DNA from: Magnetospirillum sp. WYHS-4
GTDB taxonomy: Bacteria; Pseudomonadota; Alphaproteobacteria; Rhodospirillales; GLO-3
Direction of reading: 5' to 3'
NCBI GenBank assembly: GCA_039908345.1
Contig: JAMOBD010000001.1
Span: 62,001-126,000 of the forward strand
DNA: 64,000 nt
The position numbers were made by a program, and so were the translations under genes. This document shows positions 34,397 to 42,433 of this stretch, piece by piece (within the stretch, counting starts at the first letter, position 1; the number at the start of each line of letters is the position of its first letter). Below the pieces are notes generated by a model. It was not told the DNA's origin and made no database searches. It saw nothing but the letters and a program-made list of their open reading frames with translations.

Positions 34397-35622
34397 TTCC
34401 CTGCCTTGATCCCATCGGCGCGGATAGTGCCCCTTTCGCTTTCATGGCGCTGGGCATGGTGTTGCTGGCCTGGTCCCGCTGGCGGCACCTGTTTTCCTCC
34501 GTTTTTCTGGCCGCCAGCCTGGCGATTCTCGCCACTTGGCTGAAGCCCTGGGACGTGATCTCCCTGGCTGGATTCCTGGTTCCGCCTTATCTGGCAGCGC
34601 GCCACCTGTGGGGGCGGAAGGACCGGGCCGGCCTGCCCATGGCAAGTGTTGTGATCGCGGTCCAGGTCGCCGCCTTCGTGGTCTTGCGCCGCTACGAGAT
34701 CCTGGGCGGCCTGCCGTTCATGGACCATCCGGTGGCCGTCGTCGGCCTTTCCTACATGCTGTTCCGGGTCCTGCATCTGGTCATCGAGGCGCCCTACCTG
34801 GGGCACCTGCCGTTCGGGCTCGCTTCCTACCTGTCCTACGTTCTGGCGTTCTGGACCCTGCTTTCCGGGCCCATCCAGCGCTACGACGCCTTCGTCGTCG
34901 GCATGGCCGCCGTCGGCCGTCCGGCCGCCGCCGAGGCTTTGGCAGCGGCCCATCGGGCGGTCAACGGCCTGATCAAGGCCTTTCTGCTGGCTCCCGTGTT
35001 CTTGAAGGCTTCCGACATCGCGTTGCTGAAGGCCCCGGAGGCTACTTGGCTGGATGCGGCGACGGTGTTCTATGCCTATCCGGTCTATCTCTATCTGAGC
35101 TTTTCGGGCTACACCGACTTGATGATCTCCATCGGCCGGCTGTGCGGCGCCGCCACCCTGCCGGAGAACTTCGATCGCCCCTATCTGGCGCGCAATATCA
35201 AGGATTTCTGGGGCCGCTGGCACATGTCCTTCGGCGCCTGGATCAAGGCCTACATTTTCAATCCCTTGTCGAAGCGCCTGGTCGCCGCCAGTCCGCCGGG
35301 CAAGGACGGCCCGGCTCTGGCCGCCGCCGTCATCGCCACTTTCGTGGTGGTCGGCGTCTGGCACGGAACGACCATCAACTTCGTGGTCTTCGGGTTGTTG
35401 CACGGGATGGCGATCATCGGCACCGAGCTCTATGGCCGCCTTCTCAAGGCCCGCCTGGGACGGGCGGGTCGGAAAGCCTTCGAGGCCCATCCGGCGACTC
35501 GCGCCTTGGCGACGGTGCTCTGTTTCCATTTCGTCTGCGCGACGATCCTGCTGTTCCCCAATTCGCTCGGGGACCTGGGAGAGGTCCTGGAGATCTTCCT
35601 CAAGGGCCGGGGGTGGCTATGA
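34393..35622 (+). CDS. MBOAT-family O-acyltransferase (DltB/AlgI/PatA-like)
   Basis: 409 residues with about ten membrane helices. Family landmarks are GLSYMLFR, SGYTDLMISIGRL, PENFDRPYL, DFWGRWHMSFGAW (H277) and GVWHGTT with the catalytic H324. MBOAT proteins take an acyl thioester from the cytoplasm and pass the group across the membrane. Those that lack a partner microprotein often end in their own acyl-shuttle motif; this one ends FLKGRGWL without the tyrosine, which fits use of the separate microprotein at 33123. The 3' end overlaps the - strand methyltransferase gene by 23 bases. Confidence 0.88.
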   Translation: MIPCLDPIGADSAPFAFMALGMVLLAWSRWRHLFSSVFLAASLAILATWLKPWDVISLAGFLVPPYLAARHLWGRKDRAGLPMASVVIAVQVAAFVVLRRYEILGGLPFMDHPVAVVGLSYMLFRVLHLVIEAPYLGHLPFGLASYLSYVLAFWTLLSGPIQRYDAFVVGMAAVGRPAAAEALAAAHRAVNGLIKAFLLAPVFLKASDIALLKAPEATWLDAATVFYAYPVYLYLSFSGYTDLMISIGRLCGAATLPENFDRPYLARNIKDFWGRWHMSFGAWIKAYIFNPLSKRLVAASPPGKDGPALAAAVIATFVVVGVWHGTTINFVVFGLLHGMAIIGTELYGRLLKARLGRAGRKAFEAHPATRALATVLCFHFVCATILLFPNSLGDLGEVLEIFLKGRGWL

Positions 35623-36529
35623 CGACGCAGGACATGGTGACTTCCTGACGCCGGGCCCTTGCCTCGTCGTAGCCGGTGGCCGGGAACACTGCCGTTTCCA
35701 GGACCCGGAACCCGTTCATGCCGACCAGGTCGAAGACTTCCTCGGGCCGGCGCAGAAGGTGGATATGATCGGGTGCGGGGCTGTTCACCGGCATGTTGAC
35801 GAACAGCCGCCCGCCCGGTGCCAGCAGTGCCCGCAAGGCCGCCAAGGCCTCGGCAGGGCGCTCGAGATGCTCCAGGACCTCGCTGGCGACGATGCTGTCG
35901 AAGGTTCCGCCATCGGCATGGACGGAGAACAGGTCGCGCCGCTCGACGGCGACGTCCGCGGAAACTCCCAGGCGGTCCAGGCAGGCGCGGGCATGGCGGG
36001 CGCTGGTGGCGCTGACATCCCAACCCGCCGCACGGGAGCAAGCCTGTCGACGCGCTGCCAGATAAAGCAGCAAACCGTGACCGGGGCCGACTTCAAGGTG
36101 ACGGAAGCCGTCGCCCTTGCCCGGTAGGAATCGTTCGTCGTAAAACCTCAGGACCCTCCTGTGGTTGGCCCAGAACAGATGCGACAGCAGCAGTCCGTTG
36201 ACGTAGCGTCCCATGAAGTCGGCATCGGCGTAAACCGCGTACTCGGCCTCGGCGAAGGTCGTCAGCCGGTAGGTGCCGTTGCGGCGGAAGTGAAGTTCCT
36301 CTTCCAGAAGCCGCTGGCAGGTCCAGCGGTAATCTCCGCAAGCCCGCGGCAAATCGTCGCCGGCCAGCCGCCCGATGAGCCCGGCGACCGTCTCCGCCCA
36401 GGCCAAGCCGGAGGCGTCCTCTTCCCCGAAGCTATTGCCAAGGAACCCCGCGTGCTCGGGCCAGACGGCGAGAACCGCCCCCACAAGGCGATCCAGCGCC
36501 GGATACCGGTGGCCGTCGATCGGATTCAT
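35600..36529 (-). CDS. SAM-dependent methyltransferase on the opposite strand
   Basis: 309 residues from an ATG at 36529 read leftwards. The SAM loop LEVGPGHGLLLYLAARR is followed by IVASEVLEHLERP and the usual LLAPGGRLFVN. About 130 residues before the SAM loop are helical and rich in Leu, Trp and Tyr. It is the only gene in the window on this strand. It converges on the MBOAT gene (23-base overlap of 3' ends, leaving no room for a terminator) and diverges from the KdsB-like gene. Substrate unknown. Confidence 0.83.
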   Translation of the reverse strand: MNPIDGHRYPALDRLVGAVLAVWPEHAGFLGNSFGEEDASGLAWAETVAGLIGRLAGDDLPRACGDYRWTCQRLLEEELHFRRNGTYRLTTFAEAEYAVYADADFMGRYVNGLLLSHLFWANHRRVLRFYDERFLPGKGDGFRHLEVGPGHGLLLYLAARRQACSRAAGWDVSATSARHARACLDRLGVSADVAVERRDLFSVHADGGTFDSIVASEVLEHLERPAEALAALRALLAPGGRLFVNMPVNSPAPDHIHLLRRPEEVFDLVGMNGFRVLETAVFPATGYDEARARRQEVTMSCVVIATPGP

Positions 36530-36626
36530 GGTGAGAGGCGAGCCTTTCGTGCTTCGTGGAACCGGGTCGGCAGGAGTATAGGAGGAATGTCCGTTGCCGC
36601 AACATGAAGAAGGAAGGGTACCGTCC
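36530..36626 (+). promoter_or_regulatory. divergent intergenic region
   Basis: A 97-base gap between the - strand methyltransferase and the KdsB-like gene, so it must hold at least one promoter in each direction or rely on read-through. TATAGG at 36577-36582 is a possible -10 for the rightward gene with only TTCGTG as a -35 candidate 18 bases upstream. AGGAAGGG at 36610-36617 is a good ribosome binding site for GTG 36627. Confidence 0.35.
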
Positions 36627-37391
36627 GTGAATATTCTCGGTTTCGTTCCCGCCCGCATGGCCGCCAGCCGCTTCCCCGGCAAGCCGCTGCATCCCATCCT
36701 GGGCCGGCCGATGCTGGAACATTGCTTCCTCCGCGCCCGGATGTATTCGAAGTTCGACCACCTGGCCATCTGCACCTGCGACGAGGAAATCCGGGCCTTT
36801 GCCGAATCCAAGGGCTTCCCGGTCATCATGACGTCCGACAAGCATACCCGGGCGCTCGACCGGGTCGCCGAGGCGGCGGAAAAATGCGGCATCCCGGTGG
36901 CCGACGACGACATCGTGCTCAACGTCCAGGGCGACGAGCCGATGATGCACCCGGACATGATCGAGGCGACCGTCAAGCCCTTCCTGGAGCGGCCCGAGGT
37001 CAAGGGCACCATGCTGGCCATGGACATCGTGGACGAGGCCCAGTACCGCAACCCCGACGCGCTGAAGATCATCCACGACCTGGAGGGCAAGGTGCTCTAC
37101 ACCTCGCGCAGCCCCATCCCCTACTGCAAGAGCTTCTCGCCGGACCTGGGCGCCAAGCGCATCTACGGCATCTTCGCCTTCCGCTGGTCCTTCCTGAAGC
37201 TGTTCACGCGGTTGCCGGAAAGCCCGCTGGAGAAGAAGGAGGCCTGCGACAGCAACCGGCTCTACGACAACGGCCACCACCAGCACATCGCCCCCTACCC
37301 CTTCCGGCCGAGCTACTCGGTCGACAGCCCGCAAGACATCGGCATCGTCGAGGCGGCCATGCAGGACGATCCGCTCTGGGGGAAGTATTGA
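36627..37391 (+). CDS. KdsB-like CMP-2-keto-3-deoxy sugar synthetase
   Basis: 254 residues. GTG 36627 is supported by AGGAAGGG nine bases upstream; TTG 36594 is a weaker choice. It has FVPARMAASRFPGKPL, LNVQGDEPMMHPDMI, SRSPIPY and SVDSPQDI, which place it with KdsB. The segment after SPLEKKEACDSN departs from the ESLEQLR pattern of housekeeping KdsB, so the sugar may not be Kdo itself. It begins a four-gene set with SDR, dehydroquinate-synthase-like and 2-hydroxyacid dehydrogenase genes. A second, housekeeping kdsB is expected elsewhere in the genome. Confidence 0.8.
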   Translation: MNILGFVPARMAASRFPGKPLHPILGRPMLEHCFLRARMYSKFDHLAICTCDEEIRAFAESKGFPVIMTSDKHTRALDRVAEAAEKCGIPVADDDIVLNVQGDEPMMHPDMIEATVKPFLERPEVKGTMLAMDIVDEAQYRNPDALKIIHDLEGKVLYTSRSPIPYCKSFSPDLGAKRIYGIFAFRWSFLKLFTRLPESPLEKKEACDSNRLYDNGHHQHIAPYPFRPSYSVDSPQDIGIVEAAMQDDPLWGKY

Positions 37392-37392
37392 G

Positions 37393-38097
37393 ATGACGCG
37401 CCTCGCCCTGGTCACCGGCGCGACGCGCGGCATCGGGCGGGCCATCGCCCAGCGGCTGGCAAAGGACGGCCTCAAGGTCATCGGCACCGGCACCCGGCCG
37501 GGCGGTTCGGTGCCGGCCGGCTGTACCTACGAAGCCGTGGACCTTTCGGACCCCGCCGCCGCCCAGGCCTTCGCCGACCGGGTGGCCGGGATGGGAATCG
37601 ACGTGCTGGTCAACAACGCCGGCATCAACAAGATATCCCCCTTCGCCGAGATCGACCCCGCCGACTTCGCCCGCATCCAACAGGTCAACGTCACCGCGCC
37701 CTTCCTGCTGTGCCGGGCGGTGCTGCCCCACATGCGCGCCGAAGGCTGGGGGCGGATCGTCAATGTCTCGTCCATCTGGGGCAAGATCGCCAAGGAACAG
37801 CGCGGACCCTACGCCGCCAGCAAGTTCGCCCTGGACGGCATGACCGCGGCGCTCGCCGCCGAGGCCGCCGAATGGGGCGTGCTGGCCAACTGCGTGGCCC
37901 CGGGCTTCATCGACACCGAATTGACCCGCAACACTCTGGGCGAGAAGGGCATGATCGAATTGGCGGCCCGCGTGCCGGCCCGCCGGCTGGGCCGGCCCGA
38001 GGAGGTGGCGGCCCTGGTGGCCTGGCTGGCGGGGCCGGAAAACACCTATGTCAGCGGCCAGAACATCGCCATCGACGGAGGCTTCAGCCGTGTCTGA
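37393..38097 (+). CDS. FabG-like short-chain dehydrogenase
   Basis: 234 residues with a complete SDR core: VTGATRGIGRAIAQRL, VNNAGINKISPF, IVNVSSIWGK, YAASKFALDG (Tyr and Lys) and VAPGFIDTEL. The end VSGQNIAIDGGF is typical of FabG-type proteins. It starts two bases after the KdsB-like gene and overlaps the next gene by eight. In this set it more likely acts on a sugar hydroxyl than on fatty acids. Confidence 0.85.
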   Translation: MTRLALVTGATRGIGRAIAQRLAKDGLKVIGTGTRPGGSVPAGCTYEAVDLSDPAAAQAFADRVAGMGIDVLVNNAGINKISPFAEIDPADFARIQQVNVTAPFLLCRAVLPHMRAEGWGRIVNVSSIWGKIAKEQRGPYAASKFALDGMTAALAAEAAEWGVLANCVAPGFIDTELTRNTLGEKGMIELAARVPARRLGRPEEVAALVAWLAGPENTYVSGQNIAIDGGFSRV

Positions 38098-39160
38098 CCT
38101 GACCGTTTCGTCGCACAAGGGGCCCTACACCGTCCATTTCCAGGAAGACGCCTTGGAGCGCCTGACCGCGGCCGTTCCCGCCAATGCCCATTTCGTCATC
38201 GACCGCAAGGTGGCCGGCCTCTACGAATCCCGCATGCGGGCCGTGCTGGGATCGACGTCGGTCCTGCTGGTGGACGCCCTGGAGGAAAACAAGTCGCTGG
38301 AGAAATTCCCCGCCTATGTCCAGCACCTGGTGGGCGGAGGGTTGCGCCGCGACCACGAGCTGGTCGCCATCGGCGGCGGCATCGTCCAGGACATCGTCTG
38401 CTTCCTGGCCGCCACCATGCTGCGCGGCGTCGACTGGGTCTTCTATCCCACCACCCTGCTGGCCCAGGCCGATTCCTGCATCGGCTCGAAGAGTTCGATC
38501 AACTGCGGCGACGCCAAGAACATCCTCGGCACCTTCACCCCACCCCGGCGCATCCATCTGGCCACCGCCTTCCTGGATACCCTGGACGAACGCGACGTCC
38601 GCTCCGGCGTCGGCGAGATGCTGAAGGTGCACGCCATCGCCGGCCCTGCCGATTTCGACGGCATCGCCGCCGACTACGCCCGCCTGTTCACGGACAAGGA
38701 AACCATGGTGCGGACCATCCGCCGCGCCCTGGAGATCAAGCGGAGCTACATCGAGGAGGACGAATTCGACCAGGGCCCGCGCCAGGTCTTCAACTACGGC
38801 CATTCCTTCGGCCATGCCATCGAGGCGGCGACCGGCTTCGCCATCCCGCACGGCATCGCGGTGACCATCGGCATGGACCTCGCCAACTGGATCGCCCCCC
38901 GCCTGGGCGTGGGCACGGAAGAGCAATGGGTCCGCATGCGCCCGCCGCTGAAGGCCAACTACCGGGGCTACGAGTCCCATCCGGTGCCGCTGGAACCCTT
39001 CCTCAAGGCCCTGGCCAAGGACAAGAAGAACGTCGGTTCCGGCTCCGCCACCCTGATCCTTCCCGGCCGGGATGGCCGCATCTTCAAGGGCGCCTATCCC
39101 ACGGACGCCGCTTTCGCCGCGTTCTGCGAGGAATTCCTGACCAAGGTACGCCGCTCATGA
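38090..39160 (+). CDS. dehydroquinate synthase-like (sugar-phosphate cyclase family) protein
   Basis: 356 residues from GTG 38090. Family signatures are VAIGGGIVQDIVCFLA, YPTTLLAQADSCIGSK, DAKNILGTF, and the three metal ligands in GVGEMLKVH (Glu), NYGHSFGHAIE (His) and PHGIAVTIGM (His). AroB makes dehydroquinate from DAHP, a relative of Kdo; other members of the superfamily make cyclitols, and iron-dependent alcohol dehydrogenases share the fold (for example Kdo 8-dehydrogenase KdnB). The context with a KdsB-like gene argues against shikimate synthesis. I do not know the reaction. Confidence 0.78.
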   Translation: MSDLTVSSHKGPYTVHFQEDALERLTAAVPANAHFVIDRKVAGLYESRMRAVLGSTSVLLVDALEENKSLEKFPAYVQHLVGGGLRRDHELVAIGGGIVQDIVCFLAATMLRGVDWVFYPTTLLAQADSCIGSKSSINCGDAKNILGTFTPPRRIHLATAFLDTLDERDVRSGVGEMLKVHAIAGPADFDGIAADYARLFTDKETMVRTIRRALEIKRSYIEEDEFDQGPRQVFNYGHSFGHAIEAATGFAIPHGIAVTIGMDLANWIAPRLGVGTEEQWVRMRPPLKANYRGYESHPVPLEPFLKALAKDKKNVGSGSATLILPGRDGRIFKGAYPTDAAFAAFCEEFLTKVRRS

Positions 39161-40107
39161 AGGACACCACGACCAAGGTCGCCGTCGCCTCCCGCTCCTT
39201 TTCCCGCCACCCCGTGCTGCGGGCGGAACTGCTGGAGCGCTATGCCAACGTGACCTTCAACGACGATGGCCTGTCCTTGAAGGGCGAGGCGCTGGTCGCC
39301 TTCTTGAAGGGCCATCCCAAGGTCGTCACGGCGCTGGAGAAGATGGACGATGCGGTCTTCGCCGGCTTGCCCGGCTTGGAGGTGCTGTCCAAGTACGGGG
39401 TCGGCATCGACATGATCGACCTGGAGGCCATGCGGAAACGCGGCATCCGGCTGGGCTGGACCAAGGGGGTGAACCGGCGTTCCGTCTCCGAGCTGGTGAT
39501 CTCCGCCGCCATTGCCCTTCTGCGCCACGTGCCCCAGGGCAACCGCGAAGTGCGCGAAGGCACCTGGCGCCAGTTGATGGGCCGCCAGTTGTCGGAAAAG
39601 ACCGTGGGCATCGTCGGCTGCGGCTTCGTCGGCAAGGATCTGGCGATGCTGCTGAAGGCCTTCGGCTGCCGGGTGCTGGCCCACGACATCCTGGACTTCC
39701 CGGACTTCTACCGGGACCATGGCGTCCTTCCGGTCTCGCTGGAGGAGCTGTTGAAGGAATCGGACGTGGTGACCTTGCACCTGCCCTTGGACGATTCCAC
39801 CCGCGACATCCTGACCGCAGGACGGCTGGCCCTGATGAAGAAGGACGCGCTGCTGATCAACATGGCGCGCGGCGGCTTGGTCGACGAAGTCGCGTTGAAG
39901 GCGATGCTGAAGGAAGGCCGGCTGGCCGGCGCCGCCTTCGACGTCTTCGCGGTCGAGCCGCCCGAGGACCACGAACTCCTGCGCCTGCCCACCATGCTGG
40001 CCCTGCCCCATATCGGCGGCAGCGCGGAGGAAGCCGTGCTCGCCATGGGGCGCGCCGCCATCGCCGGCCTGGACGACAACCGTATCCCGGAACCGGGGCT
40101 GTCCTGA
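39157..40107 (+). CDS. D-2-hydroxyacid dehydrogenase (SerA/GyaR-like)
   Basis: 316 residues. YGVGIDMIDLEAM, the NAD loop GIVGCGFVGKDLA, HLPLDDSTRDIL, NMARGGLVDEVAL, DVFAVEPPEDH and LPHIGGSAEEA are the landmarks of phosphoglycerate dehydrogenase-type enzymes (Arg, Glu and His catalytic residues). It lacks the ACT domain of long SerA. As part of the KdsB-like set it may oxidise or reduce an alpha-hydroxy or alpha-keto acid precursor. Overlaps the previous gene by four bases. Confidence 0.84.
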   Translation: MKDTTTKVAVASRSFSRHPVLRAELLERYANVTFNDDGLSLKGEALVAFLKGHPKVVTALEKMDDAVFAGLPGLEVLSKYGVGIDMIDLEAMRKRGIRLGWTKGVNRRSVSELVISAAIALLRHVPQGNREVREGTWRQLMGRQLSEKTVGIVGCGFVGKDLAMLLKAFGCRVLAHDILDFPDFYRDHGVLPVSLEELLKESDVVTLHLPLDDSTRDILTAGRLALMKKDALLINMARGGLVDEVALKAMLKEGRLAGAAFDVFAVEPPEDHELLRLPTMLALPHIGGSAEEAVLAMGRAAIAGLDDNRIPEPGLS

Positions 40108-42351
40108 ATGTCGATCGCCCTGGCGATCCTGCTTGTCGCGCTTGCCTTCGCGGCTGTTTGGCGCCGTCTCGACCGGCTGGAAAGGTTGGCCCGCCCGCAG
40201 TGGGCCATACCGCTCTGGTGCGGCCTTTTCGTTCTGGAATACGTGATTCTCGGACCGCGGTCGTTCATTTATATGGACGACGAAGGCGATCTGATCGTCA
40301 CCTATCTGCATTTCCTGACGGAATCCTGGGATGGCAGCCAATACATCCATGGGCTGGGCGGGGGAGCCGACGCCCAGGCCGGATTCCTGATCGGGGGCGA
40401 ACGGGTTTCCCTGGACCGTTTGTTATTTTCGGTTCTCCCGCTGTGGCTGGCCATCGCCGGGCACAAGGTCATCGTTGCCGCGACGGGAATGACGGGAACC
40501 TACCTTCTGTGCCGTCACGGCATAGGAGTCCGCATTCCGGTCGCGTTGGCCGCCGGCGCCTTGTTCACCGTTGCCCACTCCCGCCTTGTCATCTGCACCT
40601 TCGGCTCATCCTTCGGCTGGGCGGTGATTCCTCTCGTCGTCCACGCAGTGCTGTTCCGCCAAGACCGTCCTCATTATTGGCCGGGGGTGGTGGGGGTTTC
40701 CCTGTTTTCCGCCTTGGTGACCATCCCGACCCAAGGCGTGCTTCCCCTGGTGGCCAGCTTGGCAATGATTTCCCTGCTCGCCGGTCGCTGGTCCTGGAAG
40801 GCGGTGGGGGCGACGTTCGTGGTGCTGGCGGCCATCGCCGCAAATTGGGCCGAATCGCTGCTCGGCATGTTGCGGATGGCCTTGGTGGTTTCCAAGGCCA
40901 CGCCCTGGGACGCCGGCTATCCCGACCCGGCCGCCGTCCTGGTGAATGCCGTCGAGATCTATCTCGGCGCCTTCTTTTCTCCGGCATTCACCGGGCTGGG
41001 GATGGTACCGGCCACGGCGGCCTGGGCCTTTGCGGTTCTCACGATGCTGGCCTTGGGGGATCGTGGTCTCTGGCGGATCCTAGGAGCTTTCGCGCTGCCT
41101 TTTCTATTCGTCGTGGGCTTCCTGGAACTTCCCTGGGAATGGTTGGGCCTCGAAAGCGTGCGAGGCGTGACCTACAGCTATTTCATCCTGGCAATGGTCC
41201 CGGTGGGCATGGTGGTGGCCGCCAAGGCGGCAGATAGCTTGGCGGACCGCTGGGCGGTGCCGGAGCGGCGAAGAGCGATTCGCGTCTTGGCCGCCCTAGG
41301 CTTCGCCATACCGCTGGGGGTTCTGGCCTGGTACAAGGTTTTCGCGACCTGGCAATTCCTGACGGTAGGAGGCCAGAGTGCCTATTGGACGGTCGAGAAC
41401 CTGCGTCAGGCGGCCTGGAAACCGGCGGGACTCCATCGGGCAATCGTCTTGCGGAACAAGAGTCTCATCATCGAGCCCAATGTGGCTTTCGCCTTTTACG
41501 GACAGGAGGTTTTCGACGGCTTCACAAATTTTCCCTTCCGGTCCTACCGGGATTATTGGCTGGAGGGGGTCAACCCCCGTGGCATTGCGCCCACGGCGTT
41601 CATGTCGCCTGACTATTGGGATTCCGCGCACAAGACCTATCGGATCGACCAACAACTGGATCTGAATTTGCTCGGAGCCGCCAATGTCCAATTCATTTTC
41701 AGTCCGGTTCCGTTGGAAGGGGGAGGGTTAAGGCTGGTCGACGGGCCAACGGGCGTTCCCTCCGGCGCTGGACTGGAGTCGGACGATACCTACGGCAACC
41801 GGCCGGGAGCCCTGCGGCGCCTCGAGATCGCCTGGCGGCGCGCCATGGCTTTGGGCCATCGCATTCCTGCCTATGGCAAGATCTACGTTTACGAACTGCC
41901 TCGCTCGTTGCCCCGGGCTTGGTCAGTCTCCGGACTGACGGTGGTCGCAGACGATCTTCCGGAAGGCGATTTTCTGCGGGCGGTAGGAAATGAAGCCCTG
42001 GACCGGCGATTGGTGATCCGGAAGGCTGACGCCGAAATCCTCGGGTCGGCGGAAGTTGGTTCTCCGGAAGTGCGTTCCGTCCGCGCGGTGCCGAACGGCT
42101 ACGATCTCGATGTCGCCGCCCCGACGGGAGGCATCGTCGTGGTCAATGCCCTGTTCCAGCCCTACTTTTCGGCGGTGGCCGATGGACACGCGCTGCCCAT
42201 CGCACCTGCCAACGGGGTTCAAACCGCCCTTGCCGTTCCGGTCGGGGCCACTCATATACGGTTGCGCTATCATAGGCCGACACTGGCCGAGGTCTTGCGG
42301 AAGCGGTGGCTGGCGGACAGGGTCGACGACGGAAAGGGTTTGTCAAGATGA
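40108..42351 (+). CDS. YfhO-like polytopic membrane glycosyltransferase
   Basis: 747 residues: about twelve membrane helices in the first 460 residues, then a periplasmic domain. MDDEGDLI after the first helices is a GT-C-type acidic motif. The C-terminus (YFSAVADGHALPIAPANG, then AVPVGATHIRLRYHRP) is the beta-rich ending found on YfhO proteins. The start directly abuts the previous stop. A polyprenyl-phosphate-sugar-dependent transferase is the best guess; the acceptor may be the exported glycan. Confidence 0.65.
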   Translation: MSIALAILLVALAFAAVWRRLDRLERLARPQWAIPLWCGLFVLEYVILGPRSFIYMDDEGDLIVTYLHFLTESWDGSQYIHGLGGGADAQAGFLIGGERVSLDRLLFSVLPLWLAIAGHKVIVAATGMTGTYLLCRHGIGVRIPVALAAGALFTVAHSRLVICTFGSSFGWAVIPLVVHAVLFRQDRPHYWPGVVGVSLFSALVTIPTQGVLPLVASLAMISLLAGRWSWKAVGATFVVLAAIAANWAESLLGMLRMALVVSKATPWDAGYPDPAAVLVNAVEIYLGAFFSPAFTGLGMVPATAAWAFAVLTMLALGDRGLWRILGAFALPFLFVVGFLELPWEWLGLESVRGVTYSYFILAMVPVGMVVAAKAADSLADRWAVPERRRAIRVLAALGFAIPLGVLAWYKVFATWQFLTVGGQSAYWTVENLRQAAWKPAGLHRAIVLRNKSLIIEPNVAFAFYGQEVFDGFTNFPFRSYRDYWLEGVNPRGIAPTAFMSPDYWDSAHKTYRIDQQLDLNLLGAANVQFIFSPVPLEGGGLRLVDGPTGVPSGAGLESDDTYGNRPGALRRLEIAWRRAMALGHRIPAYGKIYVYELPRSLPRAWSVSGLTVVADDLPEGDFLRAVGNEALDRRLVIRKADAEILGSAEVGSPEVRSVRAVPNGYDLDVAAPTGGIVVVNALFQPYFSAVADGHALPIAPANGVQTALAVPVGATHIRLRYHRPTLAEVLRKRWLADRVDDGKGLSR

Positions 42352-42386
42352 TCCGCCTAGGGGTATGTGGAAGCCGCATACGGAAG

Positions 42387-42401
42387 CGCCGGGGCCCGGC
42401 G
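42387..42401 (+). repeat. 15-base near-perfect palindrome in an 82-base gap
   Basis: CGCCGGG-G-CCCGGCG, two seven-base inverted arms around one G, in the gap 42352-42433 before a radical SAM gene. The single-base centre is too short for a stable hairpin loop, and no T-run follows. It could be a protein-binding site. The rest of the gap shows no clear promoter. Such G/C palindromes can occur by chance in this composition. Confidence 0.35.
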
Positions 42402-42433
42402 GTAGTCGGCTTGGAGCCGGGGAAAGAGCACCG

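Noticed and set aside
38090-39160. Shikimate-pathway aroB
   Set aside because: No aroK or other shikimate gene is nearby; the gene is coupled to KdsB-like, SDR and hydroxyacid dehydrogenase genes.
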